This document shows, piece after piece, positions 8,268 through 16,555 of a stretch of DNA of 64,000 bases. The DNA comes from JBBPYC01 sp965218765 (GTDB lineage Bacteria > Pseudomonadota > Gammaproteobacteria > Burkholderiales > Burkholderiaceae_C). A program made the position numbers and the translations under genes. The notes under the pieces were generated by a model. The model did no database searches. It saw only the letters and a program-made list of their open reading frames with translations, and was not told the DNA's origin. The stretch is taken from assembly GCA_965218765.1 (NCBI GenBank), contig CBDCLU010000001.1, forward strand, positions 310,001 through 374,000. Direction: 5' to 3'. The number at the start of each line of letters is the position of its first letter. The first letter of the stretch is position 1.

Positions 8268-9431
8268 TCAAAGTCGATCGATGATCCGGAACATATGTCC
8301 GTCGGCAATCGCCAGATAGACCGGCGATGCGGTGGCGCCGTTGCCCGCATAGACCGCTTCGCGTGCGCTCCGGTACGCAATCGGCGCCGCGCCGACCCGC
8401 GGCCAGCTCGCGCGTTCAGTCAACCCTTGCTCGAACAAGGCGGCAAGGAAATGCACGCCTTCGTAGGTGGACTGGCCGAGCGAATTCAGCGTGGGCGCGC
8501 GGCTGCCGAAATGGGCGTGATAGCGTTCTTTGAAGGCCAGATTGGCGTCGGTGGTCAGGGCGGCGAAATAGCTCGATGCGACGAACAGGCGCTCGGTGTT
8601 TCCCGCGCCGATCGCCAGCAGTTCGTTTTCCTCGATTGCACAGGACAGCCGCAACGCCGACCGCGCGAGACCCTGGAGGCCGAACGCACGGTTGAATGCG
8701 ATCGCATCTTCTCCGACCAGGGAGAGCAAAACCGCGTCCGCGCCGGTGCGCAGCAAGGTGTCGATCTGCGCGCTGAAGTCGGCCGTGTGCAGCGGCACGT
8801 ACTCTTCGGCGACAACACGCGCACCGCATTGCGCAATGTACTTGCGCGCCAGCCGGTTCGATACGTGCGGCCACACATAGTCGTTTCCCAGCAAGGCCCA
8901 GCGCCGCGGCGCCTCGTGGCGTGCCAACCAGGCAATCGCCGGCTGCAGTTGGCGGGCCGGTGTTTCACCGATCGTAAAAACGCCGGGCGTGCATTCGCCG
9001 CCTTCGTAGAGCGGCGTGTAGATATAGGGAATCTCGCCGCCGACCGCGTTCAGGATGCGTTGCCGCACGTGACTGGTATGCATGCCGACCAAGGCTTCGA
9101 CTTCACCGGCCCGCACCAGCGCTTGCAATTCCTGTTCGAGATTTTGCGCATCGTCATCGGCATCCACGGTGACGAGCCGCAAGGGCCGGCCGCCGATACC
9201 ACGCCCGCCGTTCAATTCAGCCGCAGCCAGTTTGGCCGACGCCAGCGCCGACGGTCCCCAGATCCCGGTCAGCCCGCCAAGCGGCACGCACAACGCGATC
9301 TGGACCTCCGACCGGGCGCTGCGCACGGACGTGGTCGAGCCGACCGCTATCTGGCCGCCTGCGGGCAACGAGCGATGGGCGCTATCGAGTCCGATCGGCT
9401 CGAACCGAAGGCCTTGCGCCGAATAAGTCAT
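8268..9431 (-). CDS. AmiC-like cytoplasmic amide-sensing protein (LIVBP fold)
   Basis: A periplasmic-binding-protein-like sensor without signal peptide, about 387 residues. It resembles AmiC of the Pseudomonas amidase system and amide/urea-binding proteins (ALCVPLGGLTGIWGPS, YIYTPLYEGGECTPGVF, LLGNDYVWPHVS). AmiC binds amides in the cytoplasm and modulates a regulator. The ATG at 9431 was chosen because GGAG lies 5 bases upstream. The frame stays open to a TTG at 9563 that overlaps the nicotinamidase stop codon, so a longer form coupled to the upstream gene is possible. No AmiR-type (ANTAR) partner is present; the MarR gene nearby is the only candidate. It could instead be a binding protein for the operon's transporter that has lost export. 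Confidence 0.65.
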   Translation of the reverse strand: MTYSAQGLRFEPIGLDSAHRSLPAGGQIAVGSTTSVRSARSEVQIALCVPLGGLTGIWGPSALASAKLAAAELNGGRGIGGRPLRLVTVDADDDAQNLEQELQALVRAGEVEALVGMHTSHVRQRILNAVGGEIPYIYTPLYEGGECTPGVFTIGETPARQLQPAIAWLARHEAPRRWALLGNDYVWPHVSNRLARKYIAQCGARVVAEEYVPLHTADFSAQIDTLLRTGADAVLLSLVGEDAIAFNRAFGLQGLARSALRLSCAIEENELLAIGAGNTERLFVASSYFAALTTDANLAFKERYHAHFGSRAPTLNSLGQSTYEGVHFLAALFEQGLTERASWPRVGAAPIAYRSAREAVYAGNGATASPVYLAIADGHMFRIIDRL

Positions 9432-9559
9432 GGCCACTCCGTAGAACTGCACCAAGTAAGGGCTTGAACGCATCGACCCGACAGAAGCGACGCGTACCCC
9501 GACATCGAGCGCTTGCGTTGCATCTCCCGTGCCAATTGCGCTCTGCAGTCCAATGCCGC

Positions 9560-10243
9560 TCAACGGTCCGACGACGAAGGCAGGAGATCAGTGGACTGCA
9601 AGCGGCCCACGTCCTGTGCACTCAATCGTTGCCAGGCAGCGATGAGCGAGCCGTCCAGATCGATCGCGCGCGTCGCGTCTTCGATGACCCAGGTGCGGTA
9701 GCCCAGTCTTCGCGCATCCAGCGCGGTCCATGCCACACAGAAATCGGTCGCCAGCCCGCACACGAACACTTCGTCGATGCCGCGCTGCCGCAAGTAACCG
9801 TCCAGCCCGGTCATCGTCTGATGGTCCGCTTCCTGGAACCCCGAATAGCTGTCGATCTGCGGATGAAAGCCTTTGCGCACCACGAGTTGTGCGTGCGGCA
9901 CATCCAGCCCCGCATGCAGTGCCGCGTCGAAGCTGCCCTGCACACAGTGATCGGGCCACAGCACCTGTTGCCCATACGGCAGCTCGATCACGTCGTAAGG
10001 CTGTTTGCCGGAATGGCTGCTGGCGAACGATGCGTGCCCGGCCGGATGCCAGTCCTGCGTCAGCACGACATTGATGAACGACGGCGCCAGGCGATTGATC
10101 ACCGGCACCACCGCTTCGCCGTCGGGCACTGCGAGATTGCCGCCGGTGACGAAGCTGTTTTGAACGTCCACGATGAGCAACACGGAGCGTTCGCTCACCT
10201 TCGGCCGAACCCGGGTGGATGAGTCGTTGGTGGAAGGCATCAT
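9560..10243 (-). CDS. pncA: Nicotinamidase / isochorismatase-family amidohydrolase
   Basis: Converts nicotinamide to nicotinate and ammonia in the cytoplasm (NAD salvage). The 227 residues show the cysteine-hydrolase triad D26 (IVDVQNSF), K124 (VVRKGF) and C169 (ATDFC), and the metal-binding D64/H66/H70 region (TQDWHPAGH). It is slightly longer than typical PncA because of an N-terminal extension of about 18 residues. GAGGGG precedes the ATG at 10243. It is divergent from the MarR gene and upstream of the AmiC-like gene, so it probably belongs to the same amide regulon and also supplies ammonia. Confidence 0.88.
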   Translation of the reverse strand: MMPSTNDSSTRVRPKVSERSVLLIVDVQNSFVTGGNLAVPDGEAVVPVINRLAPSFINVVLTQDWHPAGHASFASSHSGKQPYDVIELPYGQQVLWPDHCVQGSFDAALHAGLDVPHAQLVVRKGFHPQIDSYSGFQEADHQTMTGLDGYLRQRGIDEVFVCGLATDFCVAWTALDARRLGYRTWVIEDATRAIDLDGSLIAAWQRLSAQDVGRLQSTDLLPSSSDR

Positions 10244-10333
10244 CGCAACCCCTCAAGTGTGGCATTCGTGGCGGCACGAACATCGGAACCGCTTTGCCGC
10301 TCCGGGTTCAAAGCATAAGATCAAGCCAGACCT

Positions 10334-10352
10334 ATTTTCCAACGCAAAAATA
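10334..10352. promoter_or_regulatory. Putative autoregulatory operator before the MarR gene
   Basis: ATTTTCCAA (10334-10342) is the same half-site as in the amide operon operator. It is followed by an imperfect inverted arm, giving TATTTT...AAAATA symmetry that abuts the MarR start codon. Occupancy would block MarR translation initiation or transcription, and could also reach the divergent nicotinamidase promoter. Confidence 0.5.
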
Positions 10353-10787
10353 ATGGCCGAGCAAGACCTTTCGCAGTACCTGGCCTATCTGCTCGCATCG
10401 GCGCACCGGCACATGCGCATCGGCCTCGGGCAATCGATCGGTGACGACGCGTTCACCGAAGAGCACTGGCGCATCCTGCAAGTTCTGTCGGACGAGCAGG
10501 GCCGCTCGATGGGCGAGCTCGCGGAGCTGGTGCTGCTGAACGGACCGGCGCTGACCAAGAACATCGACAAGCTGGTCAGCCGGGGCGTCGTGCAGCGCGC
10601 CGCCGACGCGGCCGACAGCCGCCGTGTGCTGGTATTCATCAGCGATCTGGGCTTGGAGACGCTGGCCCGGCTGAAGCAACGCGTGGATGCGCATCATGAG
10701 AGCGTCGAAGGAGCATTCGGCGCACGCAAGACGGACCAGCTCAAGCGACTGCTCGAAAGCTTCATCGGTGAAACGCGCCCGCACTGA
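10353..10787 (+). CDS. MarR-family transcriptional regulator
   Basis: A winged-helix dimeric repressor, 144 residues from the ATG at 10353. The core shows the MarR pattern: EEHWRILQVLSDEQGRSMGEL, then the recognition helix region NGPALTKNIDKLVSRGVV, then the wing DAADSRRVLVFISDLG. The frame is open 180 bases further upstream, but this start was preferred because residues before it are not MarR-like. No clear ribosome-binding site is visible. The shared TTTTCCAA sites point to control of its own gene, the nicotinamidase/AmiC-like pair and the amide operon. Confidence 0.85.
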   Translation: MAEQDLSQYLAYLLASAHRHMRIGLGQSIGDDAFTEEHWRILQVLSDEQGRSMGELAELVLLNGPALTKNIDKLVSRGVVQRAADAADSRRVLVFISDLGLETLARLKQRVDAHHESVEGAFGARKTDQLKRLLESFIGETRPH

Positions 10788-10867
10788 AACCGGCCTCGGC
10801 CAGCGACTTCCTGCGCGCTTGACTGGTTGCTGAGTCCCACCACCGCGATAGCCGCACCGGCAGTCGG

Positions 10868-11623
10868 TTACGCGGGCAGCGCCTTGAGGAACGCACCGAC
10901 GACTTCATGGGCAACGCGGCTTGCAACGTCTTTGAGGAAACGCTCGAAATCCAGATGCGCCGTATCGTCGGCACGATCCGAGATCGTTCGCACGGCGGCG
11001 AGCGGCACGCCGTAATCGAAGCACACCTGCGCGACGGCCGCGCCCTCCATCTCGACCGCGAGCGGCTCGTGCCCTGCGGCGCGCAGATCATTGAGGATCG
11101 CTGCGGATTTGGCTGCGGCGCCGACGAACTGGTCGCCACTGGCCAGCAGCCCGGTGTGCATCTTCGGCTGCAAGAGCCCTTTTTCTGTATCAAAACCCGA
11201 GAATCCGCCGGTCCACAAAGCGTTGCTAGCTCTTAAAAGCATAGTGGTCAGCGTTTCATCGCAGTCAAATCGATCCCGGTCGTAGAACGGCACCTGATAG
11301 CGCGGATACAGTGGTGAGACGTCCAGGTCGTGCTGCACGAACCCGCTGGCGACCACGATGTCGCCGACCTGCACCGACGGCGCAAGACCGCCTGCGACGC
11401 CGGTGAACAGCATGCGCTCGACCTTCAAACGCTCGATCAACGCAGCCGCCGTAGTCGCCGCCGACACCTTGCCGATGCGCGACAGCGCGAGCACCACGCG
11501 CTGTCCATGCAGCCGTCCGCACCAGAAATCACGGCCCGCATGGCGGATGCATTCGGCTTCTTCGAGCTGTTCGATCAGGCCGGATTGCTCATCGGCCAGC
11601 GCGCTCAGGATCGCGGTGGCCAT
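10868..11623 (-). CDS. mtnN: 5'-methylthioadenosine/S-adenosylhomocysteine nucleosidase
   Basis: Cleaves adenine from MTA and SAH in methionine salvage and methylation recycling. The 251 residues carry MTN/PNP-family landmarks: LSRIGKVSAATTAAALI, GVAGGLAPSVQVGDIVV, the substrate-binding segment AVEMEGAAVAQVC, and RTISDRADDTA with the catalytic aspartate. The gene begins 1 base after the fadD stop codon, so the two are likely co-transcribed. An insertion-like stretch of about 20 residues in the middle (ASNALWTGGFSGFDTEKGLL) coincides with a copy of a short interspersed repeat at 11181-11244. Confidence 0.9.
   Translation of the reverse strand: MATAILSALADEQSGLIEQLEEAECIRHAGRDFWCGRLHGQRVVLALSRIGKVSAATTAAALIERLKVERMLFTGVAGGLAPSVQVGDIVVASGFVQHDLDVSPLYPRYQVPFYDRDRFDCDETLTTMLLRASNALWTGGFSGFDTEKGLLQPKMHTGLLASGDQFVGAAAKSAAILNDLRAAGHEPLAVEMEGAAVAQVCFDYGVPLAAVRTISDRADDTAHLDFERFLKDVASRVAHEVVGAFLKALPA
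11181..11244. repeat. Interspersed repeat copy inside mtnN
   Basis: The stretch runs from TTTTCTGTATCAAAAC to GCTAGCTCTTAAAAGCATAG and resembles the other TATCAAAA...ATAGC copies in this window (24431, 29996, 19335, 44419). Here it is read in frame as part of the mtnN protein. Similarity was judged by eye only. Confidence 0.35.
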
Positions 11624-11624
11624 A

Positions 11625-13307
11625 TCATCTCAGCTCGCGCCGCAGCACCTTGCCGACCGGGGTTTTCGGCAGGTCGATGCGGAACTCGATCAGCTTGGGC
11701 TGCTTGTAGCCGGTCAGGTTCTTCCTGCACCAGGCACGCACGTCGGCTTCGCTCAACGACGGATTCTTCTTGACGATGACGAGCTTGACCGCTTCGCCGG
11801 TCTTTTCATCGGGCGTGCCGACACAGGCGGCTTCGAGCACGCCGTCGAGCTGACCCACCACGTCTTCGATCTCGTTCGGATAGACGTTGAAGCCGCTGAC
11901 CAGGATCATGTCCTTCTTGCGGTCCACGATCTTCGTGAAGCCGCGTGCGTCCATGATGCCGATGTCGCCGCTCTTGAAGTAGCCGTCGGGCGTCATGCTC
12001 TTCGCAGTCTCGTCGGGCCGCTGCCAGTAGCCGGCCATCACCTGCGGGCCTTTGATCGCGATCTCACCGGGCTCGCCGTTCGGTACTTCGTGGCCGTCGT
12101 CGTCGAGCAGCTTAAACCAGGTGCCTGGCAGCGGCACGCCGATGGTGCCGGTGTAGTCGGCGGCATCGGTCGGGTTGCAGCTCGCCGACGGACTGGTTTC
12201 AGACAAGCCGTAGCCTTCGCAGATCGGGCAGCCGGTCTTCTCTTTCCAGAGCCTGGCGACGGCCGCCTGCACCGCCGTGCCGCCGCCGACCGCGATCTTC
12301 AGATGACTCCAGTCCACCTTGTTGAAATCGGCATGGTGCGCAAGCCCGTTGAACAGGGTGTTGACGGCAGGAAAGCTGTGGAACTTGTGCCGGGACAATT
12401 CGTCCAGCACCGCCCCCAGGTCGCGTGGGTTCGGGATCAACACGGTTTTGGCGCCCGTGCGCAACGAAAGCATCATGCTGACCGTGAACGCGAAAATGTG
12501 ATAGAGCGGCAGCGCGCAGATGCCGACCGGCTGAACGTCTGCGGGAAGCTGCTGCATCACCGGTGCATTCCAAGCTTCGGACTGCAGCACGTTGGCCACC
12601 AGATTGCGGTGCAGCAGCATCGCGCCTTTCGCGACGCCGGTGGTGCCGCCGGTGTACTGCAGCACCGCGAGGTCGTCGGGCTGCATGGGCTGCACATGCA
12701 GCTTGGCCTGCTCGCCTTTGGCCAGCGCATCGTTGAATTTCACGGCGCGCGGCAACCGATACGCGGGCACCAGCTTCTTCACATGCCGCAGCACCAGATT
12801 GACCAGCGTTCCCTTCACCAGGCCGAGTCGATCGCCGAACGAACACAGCACCACGTGCTCGATCCTGGTCTGCGCCATGCACTGCTGCAACACGGCTGCG
12901 AAGTTTTCGACGAGAAAGATGGCTTTTGCACCAGAGTCGCGCATCTGATGCTCGAGCTCGCGCGCGGTGTAGAGCGGATTCACATTGACCAGCACCAGCC
13001 CGGCGCGCAGGATGGCAGCCACGGCAATCGGGTACTGCGGCACGTTCGGCATCATCACCGCGACCCTGTCTCCCTTGACCAGGCCAAGCTGCTGCAGGTA
13101 CGCGCCGATTGCGCGGCTGGCCGAATCGACCTGCGCGAAGCTGAAGTCGCAGCCCATGAAGCTGTAAGCCGCGCGGGCGGCGTGGGTCTCGAAGCTTTCC
13201 GCCATCAGCTCGACCAGCGACGCATGGGGCGAGGCAGGCAGATCGGCGGGCACGCCAGCCGGATAGGCGCTGAGCCAGGGGCGTTCGGCAGTGCTCATGG
13301 AATGCAT
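11625..13307 (-). CDS. fadD: Long-chain fatty acid-CoA ligase
   Basis: Activates long-chain fatty acids to acyl-CoA using ATP, at the inner membrane or in the cytoplasm. The 560 residues contain the AMP-binding P-loop YTGGTTGVAKGA, the GYGLSETSP motif, YFKSGDIGIMD and the hinge region DRKKDMILVSGFNVYPNEIE, ending with the catalytic lysine motif KTPVGKVLRRELR. The start is the ATG at 13307, preceded by AGGAG with an 8-base spacer. It follows pntB after a hairpin with a T-run and is joined to mtnN by a 1-base gap. Confidence 0.93.
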   Translation of the reverse strand: MHSMSTAERPWLSAYPAGVPADLPASPHASLVELMAESFETHAARAAYSFMGCDFSFAQVDSASRAIGAYLQQLGLVKGDRVAVMMPNVPQYPIAVAAILRAGLVLVNVNPLYTARELEHQMRDSGAKAIFLVENFAAVLQQCMAQTRIEHVVLCSFGDRLGLVKGTLVNLVLRHVKKLVPAYRLPRAVKFNDALAKGEQAKLHVQPMQPDDLAVLQYTGGTTGVAKGAMLLHRNLVANVLQSEAWNAPVMQQLPADVQPVGICALPLYHIFAFTVSMMLSLRTGAKTVLIPNPRDLGAVLDELSRHKFHSFPAVNTLFNGLAHHADFNKVDWSHLKIAVGGGTAVQAAVARLWKEKTGCPICEGYGLSETSPSASCNPTDAADYTGTIGVPLPGTWFKLLDDDGHEVPNGEPGEIAIKGPQVMAGYWQRPDETAKSMTPDGYFKSGDIGIMDARGFTKIVDRKKDMILVSGFNVYPNEIEDVVGQLDGVLEAACVGTPDEKTGEAVKLVIVKKNPSLSEADVRAWCRKNLTGYKQPKLIEFRIDLPKTPVGKVLRRELR

Positions 13308-13322
13308 CGGCGGCTCTCCTGC

Positions 13323-13356
13323 AAAAGCACTACGCGACCCGGGGGTCGCGTAGTGC
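13323..13356 (-). terminator. Hairpin with T-run between pntB and fadD
   Basis: A perfect 14-bp inverted repeat (arms GCACTACGCGACCC and GGGTCGCGTAGTGC, 13327-13356) with a 2-base nominal loop is followed on the minus strand by TTTT. It has the form of an intrinsic terminator or a partial attenuator downstream of pntB. The fadD ribosome-binding site AGGAG follows at once. Confidence 0.65.
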
Positions 13357-13388
13357 AGGCCTTCAAATGTCTGTCAGCGAAGGCAGCG

Positions 13389-14876
13389 TCATTCGATTGC
13401 CTTGGCCATGTCCTCCACGACCTTCTTCGCGTCGCCGAACACCATCATCGTCTTGTCCATGTAGAACAGGTCGTTGTCCAGGCCCGCATAGCCGGCCGCC
13501 ATCGATCTCTTGTTCACGATCACGGTCTTGGCCTTGTAGGCTTCGAGGATCGGCATGCCGTAGATCGCGCTGCCTTTGGTGTGCGCAGCCGGGTTCACCA
13601 CGTCGTTGGCACCCAGGATAATCGCCACGTCGGCCTGGCCGAACTCGCCGTTGATGTCCTCCATCTCATACACCTGATCGTAGGGCACTTCGGCTTCGGC
13701 CAGCAGCACGTTCATGTGCCCCGGCATGCGGCCGGCCACCGGGTGAATCGCGTACTTCACGTTCACGCCTTTTTCGGTCAGCTTGAGCGCGAGTTCCTTG
13801 ACCGCGTGCTGGGCGCGGGCCACCGCGAGGCCGTAGCCCGGCACGATCACGACGGTCTCGGCGTTGCCGAGCACGAACGCAGCGTCGTCGGCGCTGCCGC
13901 TCTTGACCGGCCGCTGCTCCTTCGCACCACCCGCAGCCGGGTCCGCGGCGTCGCCGCCGAAGCCGCCCAGGATCACGTTGAAGAACGACCGGTTCATCGC
14001 CTTGCACATGATGTAGGACAGGATCGCGCCCGACGAGCCCACCAGCGAGCCCGCGATGATCAGCATCGAATTGTTCAAACTGAAGCCGATGCCGGCCGCG
14101 GCCCAGCCCGAATAGCTGTTCAGCATCGACACCACCACCGGCATGTCGGCGCCGCCGATCGGGATGATGATCAGCACGCCCATGATGAACGCCAGGATCA
14201 GCATCGAGGTGAACGCGAACTTGCTGCCGTTTGCGGTGAACCACAGGCCCAGCAGGATCATGACGATGCCGAGCACGAGATTCAGCTTGTGCTGGCCCTT
14301 GAACGCGACCGGTGCCCCCTGGAACAGCCGGAATTTGTACTTGCCCGAAAGCTTGCCGAACGCGATCACCGAGCCGCTGAACGTGATCGCGCCGATCGCC
14401 GCACCGAGGAACAGCTCGAGCCGGTTGCCGGCGGGAATCGGAAAGCGCGCAAAGCCCTGCACCACCACCGCGCCTTCCGGCGGAAAGCCGCCGGCCAGCA
14501 CCGCCACCGGCAGCGGCGTGATGCCGAACGCCCAGGGCTCGGCAACCGCAGCGATCGCGATGAAGACGGCCGCGAGACCGATCATGCTGTGGAAGAACGC
14601 GACGAGTTCGGGCATCGCGGTCATCTCGACGGTGCGCGCGCGATAGGCACCGTAGCCGCCGCCGACCACCAGCCCCAGCAGGATCCAGGCCATGCCCTTG
14701 CCGCCGCCGCCGAGCTGCAGCACGAGTGCGGCGGTGGTCAGGATCGCGATGCCCATGCCGACCATGCCGAACACGTTGCCGCGGATCGACGTCGTCGGGT
14801 GCGACAGCCCCTTCAGCGCCTGAATGAAGCAGACGCTGGCCACCAGGTAGAGCAGCGTGACGGTATTGCCGCTCAT
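13389..14876 (-). CDS. pntB: NAD(P) transhydrogenase subunit beta
   Basis: Membrane subunit that couples proton translocation to hydride transfer from NADH to NADP+. The 495 residues begin with about nine membrane helices and end in the soluble NADP-binding domain III (VIVPGYGLAVARAQHAV, HPVAGRMPGHMNVLLAEA, ANDVVNPAAHT, KRSMAAGYAGLDNDLF). The start codon overlaps the pntAB stop (ATGA), so the three pnt genes form one operon. A linker rich in Ala/Gly/Pro near residue 310 (GDAADPAAGGAKEQRP) joins the membrane and NADP domains. Confidence 0.95.
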   Translation of the reverse strand: MSGNTVTLLYLVASVCFIQALKGLSHPTTSIRGNVFGMVGMGIAILTTAALVLQLGGGGKGMAWILLGLVVGGGYGAYRARTVEMTAMPELVAFFHSMIGLAAVFIAIAAVAEPWAFGITPLPVAVLAGGFPPEGAVVVQGFARFPIPAGNRLELFLGAAIGAITFSGSVIAFGKLSGKYKFRLFQGAPVAFKGQHKLNLVLGIVMILLGLWFTANGSKFAFTSMLILAFIMGVLIIIPIGGADMPVVVSMLNSYSGWAAAGIGFSLNNSMLIIAGSLVGSSGAILSYIMCKAMNRSFFNVILGGFGGDAADPAAGGAKEQRPVKSGSADDAAFVLGNAETVVIVPGYGLAVARAQHAVKELALKLTEKGVNVKYAIHPVAGRMPGHMNVLLAEAEVPYDQVYEMEDINGEFGQADVAIILGANDVVNPAAHTKGSAIYGMPILEAYKAKTVIVNKRSMAAGYAGLDNDLFYMDKTMMVFGDAKKVVEDMAKAIE

Positions 14877-15217
14877 GCAGACGCTCCCTTGTCGGCTTTG
14901 GCCGCGGCATCGGCGATGGTCGGCAGCTTCTTCTCCTTCTTCTTGAACATCTCGAGCATGCGCCGCGTGACGAGAAAGCCGCCGAACACATTGACCGCGG
15001 CCAGCGCCACTGCCAGCACGCCCATCAGCTTGCCGAAGAATGTCAGCGTGAGTGCCGCGGCCAGCATTGCGCCAACGATCACGATCGCCGAGATCGCGTT
15101 CGTCACCGCCATCAGCGGCGTGTGCAGTGCAGGCGTGACGGTCCAGACCACGTGGTAGCCGACGTAGATCGCCAGCACGAAGATGATCAGGTTGGTGAGG
15201 GTGTGTGAGACTTCCAT
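14873..15217 (-). CDS. pntAB: NAD(P) transhydrogenase subunit alpha, membrane part (PntAB)
   Basis: A 114-residue membrane protein corresponding to the C-terminal part of E. coli PntA, here encoded separately. It has three or four hydrophobic helices (LTNLIIFVLAIYVGYHVVW, AISAIVIVGAMLAAALTL, MGVLAVALAAVNVFGGFLV) and the family motif TPALHTPLMAVTNAISA. A lysine-rich tail (MFKKKEKKL) is cytoplasmic. GAGGA precedes the ATG. The gene lies 4 bases after pntAA and overlaps pntB. Confidence 0.93.
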   Translation of the reverse strand: MEVSHTLTNLIIFVLAIYVGYHVVWTVTPALHTPLMAVTNAISAIVIVGAMLAAALTLTFFGKLMGVLAVALAAVNVFGGFLVTRRMLEMFKKKEKKLPTIADAAAKADKGASA

Positions 15218-15221
15218 TTTT

Positions 15222-16364
15222 TTATTTCCTCTTGACTTCGCCGTTCTGGGTCATCAGGCACGCGGCCACGATGTCGTCTTCCGTATCGACCTTCAGTGCG
15301 CCTTCCTTGGTCACGATCAATTTCAGAAAGTCGAACACGTTGCGCGCGTAGAGCGCGCTCGCATCGGCGCCGACCATCGACGCGAGGTTCGTCTCGCCGA
15401 TGATCGTCACGTTGTGCTTGACCACGGTCTTATCGGGCTCGGAAAGCGGGCAGTTGCCGCCCACCGTGCCGTCCGCGTTCTTCTCGCCGCGGCCGGCGGC
15501 AATATCGACGATCACCGAGCCGGCCTTCATCGACTTGACCATGTCCTCCGTGATCAGCACCGGCGCGGCCCGGCCCGGGATCAGCGCGGTCGAGATCACG
15601 ATGTCGGCCGCCGCCACTCTTTTTGCGACTTCGGTCTTCTGCCGGTCGAGCCAGCTTTTGGGCATCGGCTTCGCATAGCCGCCGACGCCTTCGGCCGCCT
15701 CTTTTTCTTCTGCCGTGTCGTAGGACACGTCGATGAACTTGCCGCCGAGCGACTCGACCTGCTCCTTCACGCTCGGCCGCACATCGGAGGCTTCGATCAC
15801 CGCGCCCAGACGCTTCGCGGTCGCGATCGCCTGCAGGCCGGCCACGCCGACGCCGAGGATCACGACGCGCGCGGCCTTCACGGTACCGGCCGCGGTCATC
15901 AGCATTGGGAAGAAGCGCTGGTATTTGTCAGCCGCCATCATCACGGCCTTGTAGCCCGCGATGTTCGCTTGGCTCGACAGCACGTCCATGCTCTGCGCGC
16001 GCGTGGTGCGCGGCGCGGCTTCGAGTGCGAACGCGGTGAGCTTGGCGTCGGCGAGTTTTCGGAGGCCGTCCGCATCGAACGGATTGAGCATGCCGACCAA
16101 GGTGGCGCTGCCCTTGAGCTTCTTCAGCTCATCGTCCTGCGGGCTGCGCACTTTGAGCACCAGCTCGCAGCCGAGCGCGCCGTCTTGGTCGGTGATCTCG
16201 CAGCCGGCGGACTTGTAAGCCTCATCGGTTGCGCTGGCTTTCAGACCGGCGCCGGATGCGACCCGCACCGTGTGGCCCAGGCCGATCAGCTTCTTTGCGG
16301 TCTCCGGGGTGGCCGCCACGCGCGTCTCTCCGGGCGCGGTCTCGGCGGGTACGCCTATCTGCAT
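15222..16364 (-). CDS. pntAA: NAD(P) transhydrogenase subunit alpha, NAD-binding part (PntAA)
   Basis: Soluble NAD(H)-binding domain I of the proton-translocating transhydrogenase, 380 residues. Landmarks are GVPAETAPGETRVAATPETA at the N-terminus, RTTRAQSMDVLSSQANIAGY, the Rossmann loop VVILGVGVAGLQAIATAKRLGA, and the mobile-loop region near YAKPMPKSWLDRQ. The start at 16364 is supported by AAGGAGAG 6 bases upstream. The frame continues 13 codons further upstream to 16403, but that extension is basic and not part of the family. First gene of pntAA-pntAB-pntB. Confidence 0.94.
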   Translation of the reverse strand: MQIGVPAETAPGETRVAATPETAKKLIGLGHTVRVASGAGLKASATDEAYKSAGCEITDQDGALGCELVLKVRSPQDDELKKLKGSATLVGMLNPFDADGLRKLADAKLTAFALEAAPRTTRAQSMDVLSSQANIAGYKAVMMAADKYQRFFPMLMTAAGTVKAARVVILGVGVAGLQAIATAKRLGAVIEASDVRPSVKEQVESLGGKFIDVSYDTAEEKEAAEGVGGYAKPMPKSWLDRQKTEVAKRVAAADIVISTALIPGRAAPVLITEDMVKSMKAGSVIVDIAAGRGEKNADGTVGGNCPLSEPDKTVVKHNVTIIGETNLASMVGADASALYARNVFDFLKLIVTKEGALKVDTEDDIVAACLMTQNGEVKRK

Positions 16365-16555
16365 GAATCGCTCTCCTTGGTTTTTTTTCCGTAGCCGGGA
16401 CACGCGCCACTTGGGCGATCGAACGGCCGGCTCATCCGTGGTCGGTGCATGAATGGCAAGGCAAAAATCATTGTCACTGATTTTTTCCAGGCCGCCGACG
16501 GGGTAGCCATGCCGATTATTCAGTGCATACAGCCTGCGGCTCGATAATCCAGGTC

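Noticed and set aside
11358..15158. A 1266-codon open frame on the plus strand opposite mtnN, fadD and pntB
   Set aside because: Its translation is His/Arg/Asp-rich low-complexity, the usual mirror of GC-rich codon use. The opposite strand encodes three clear enzymes.
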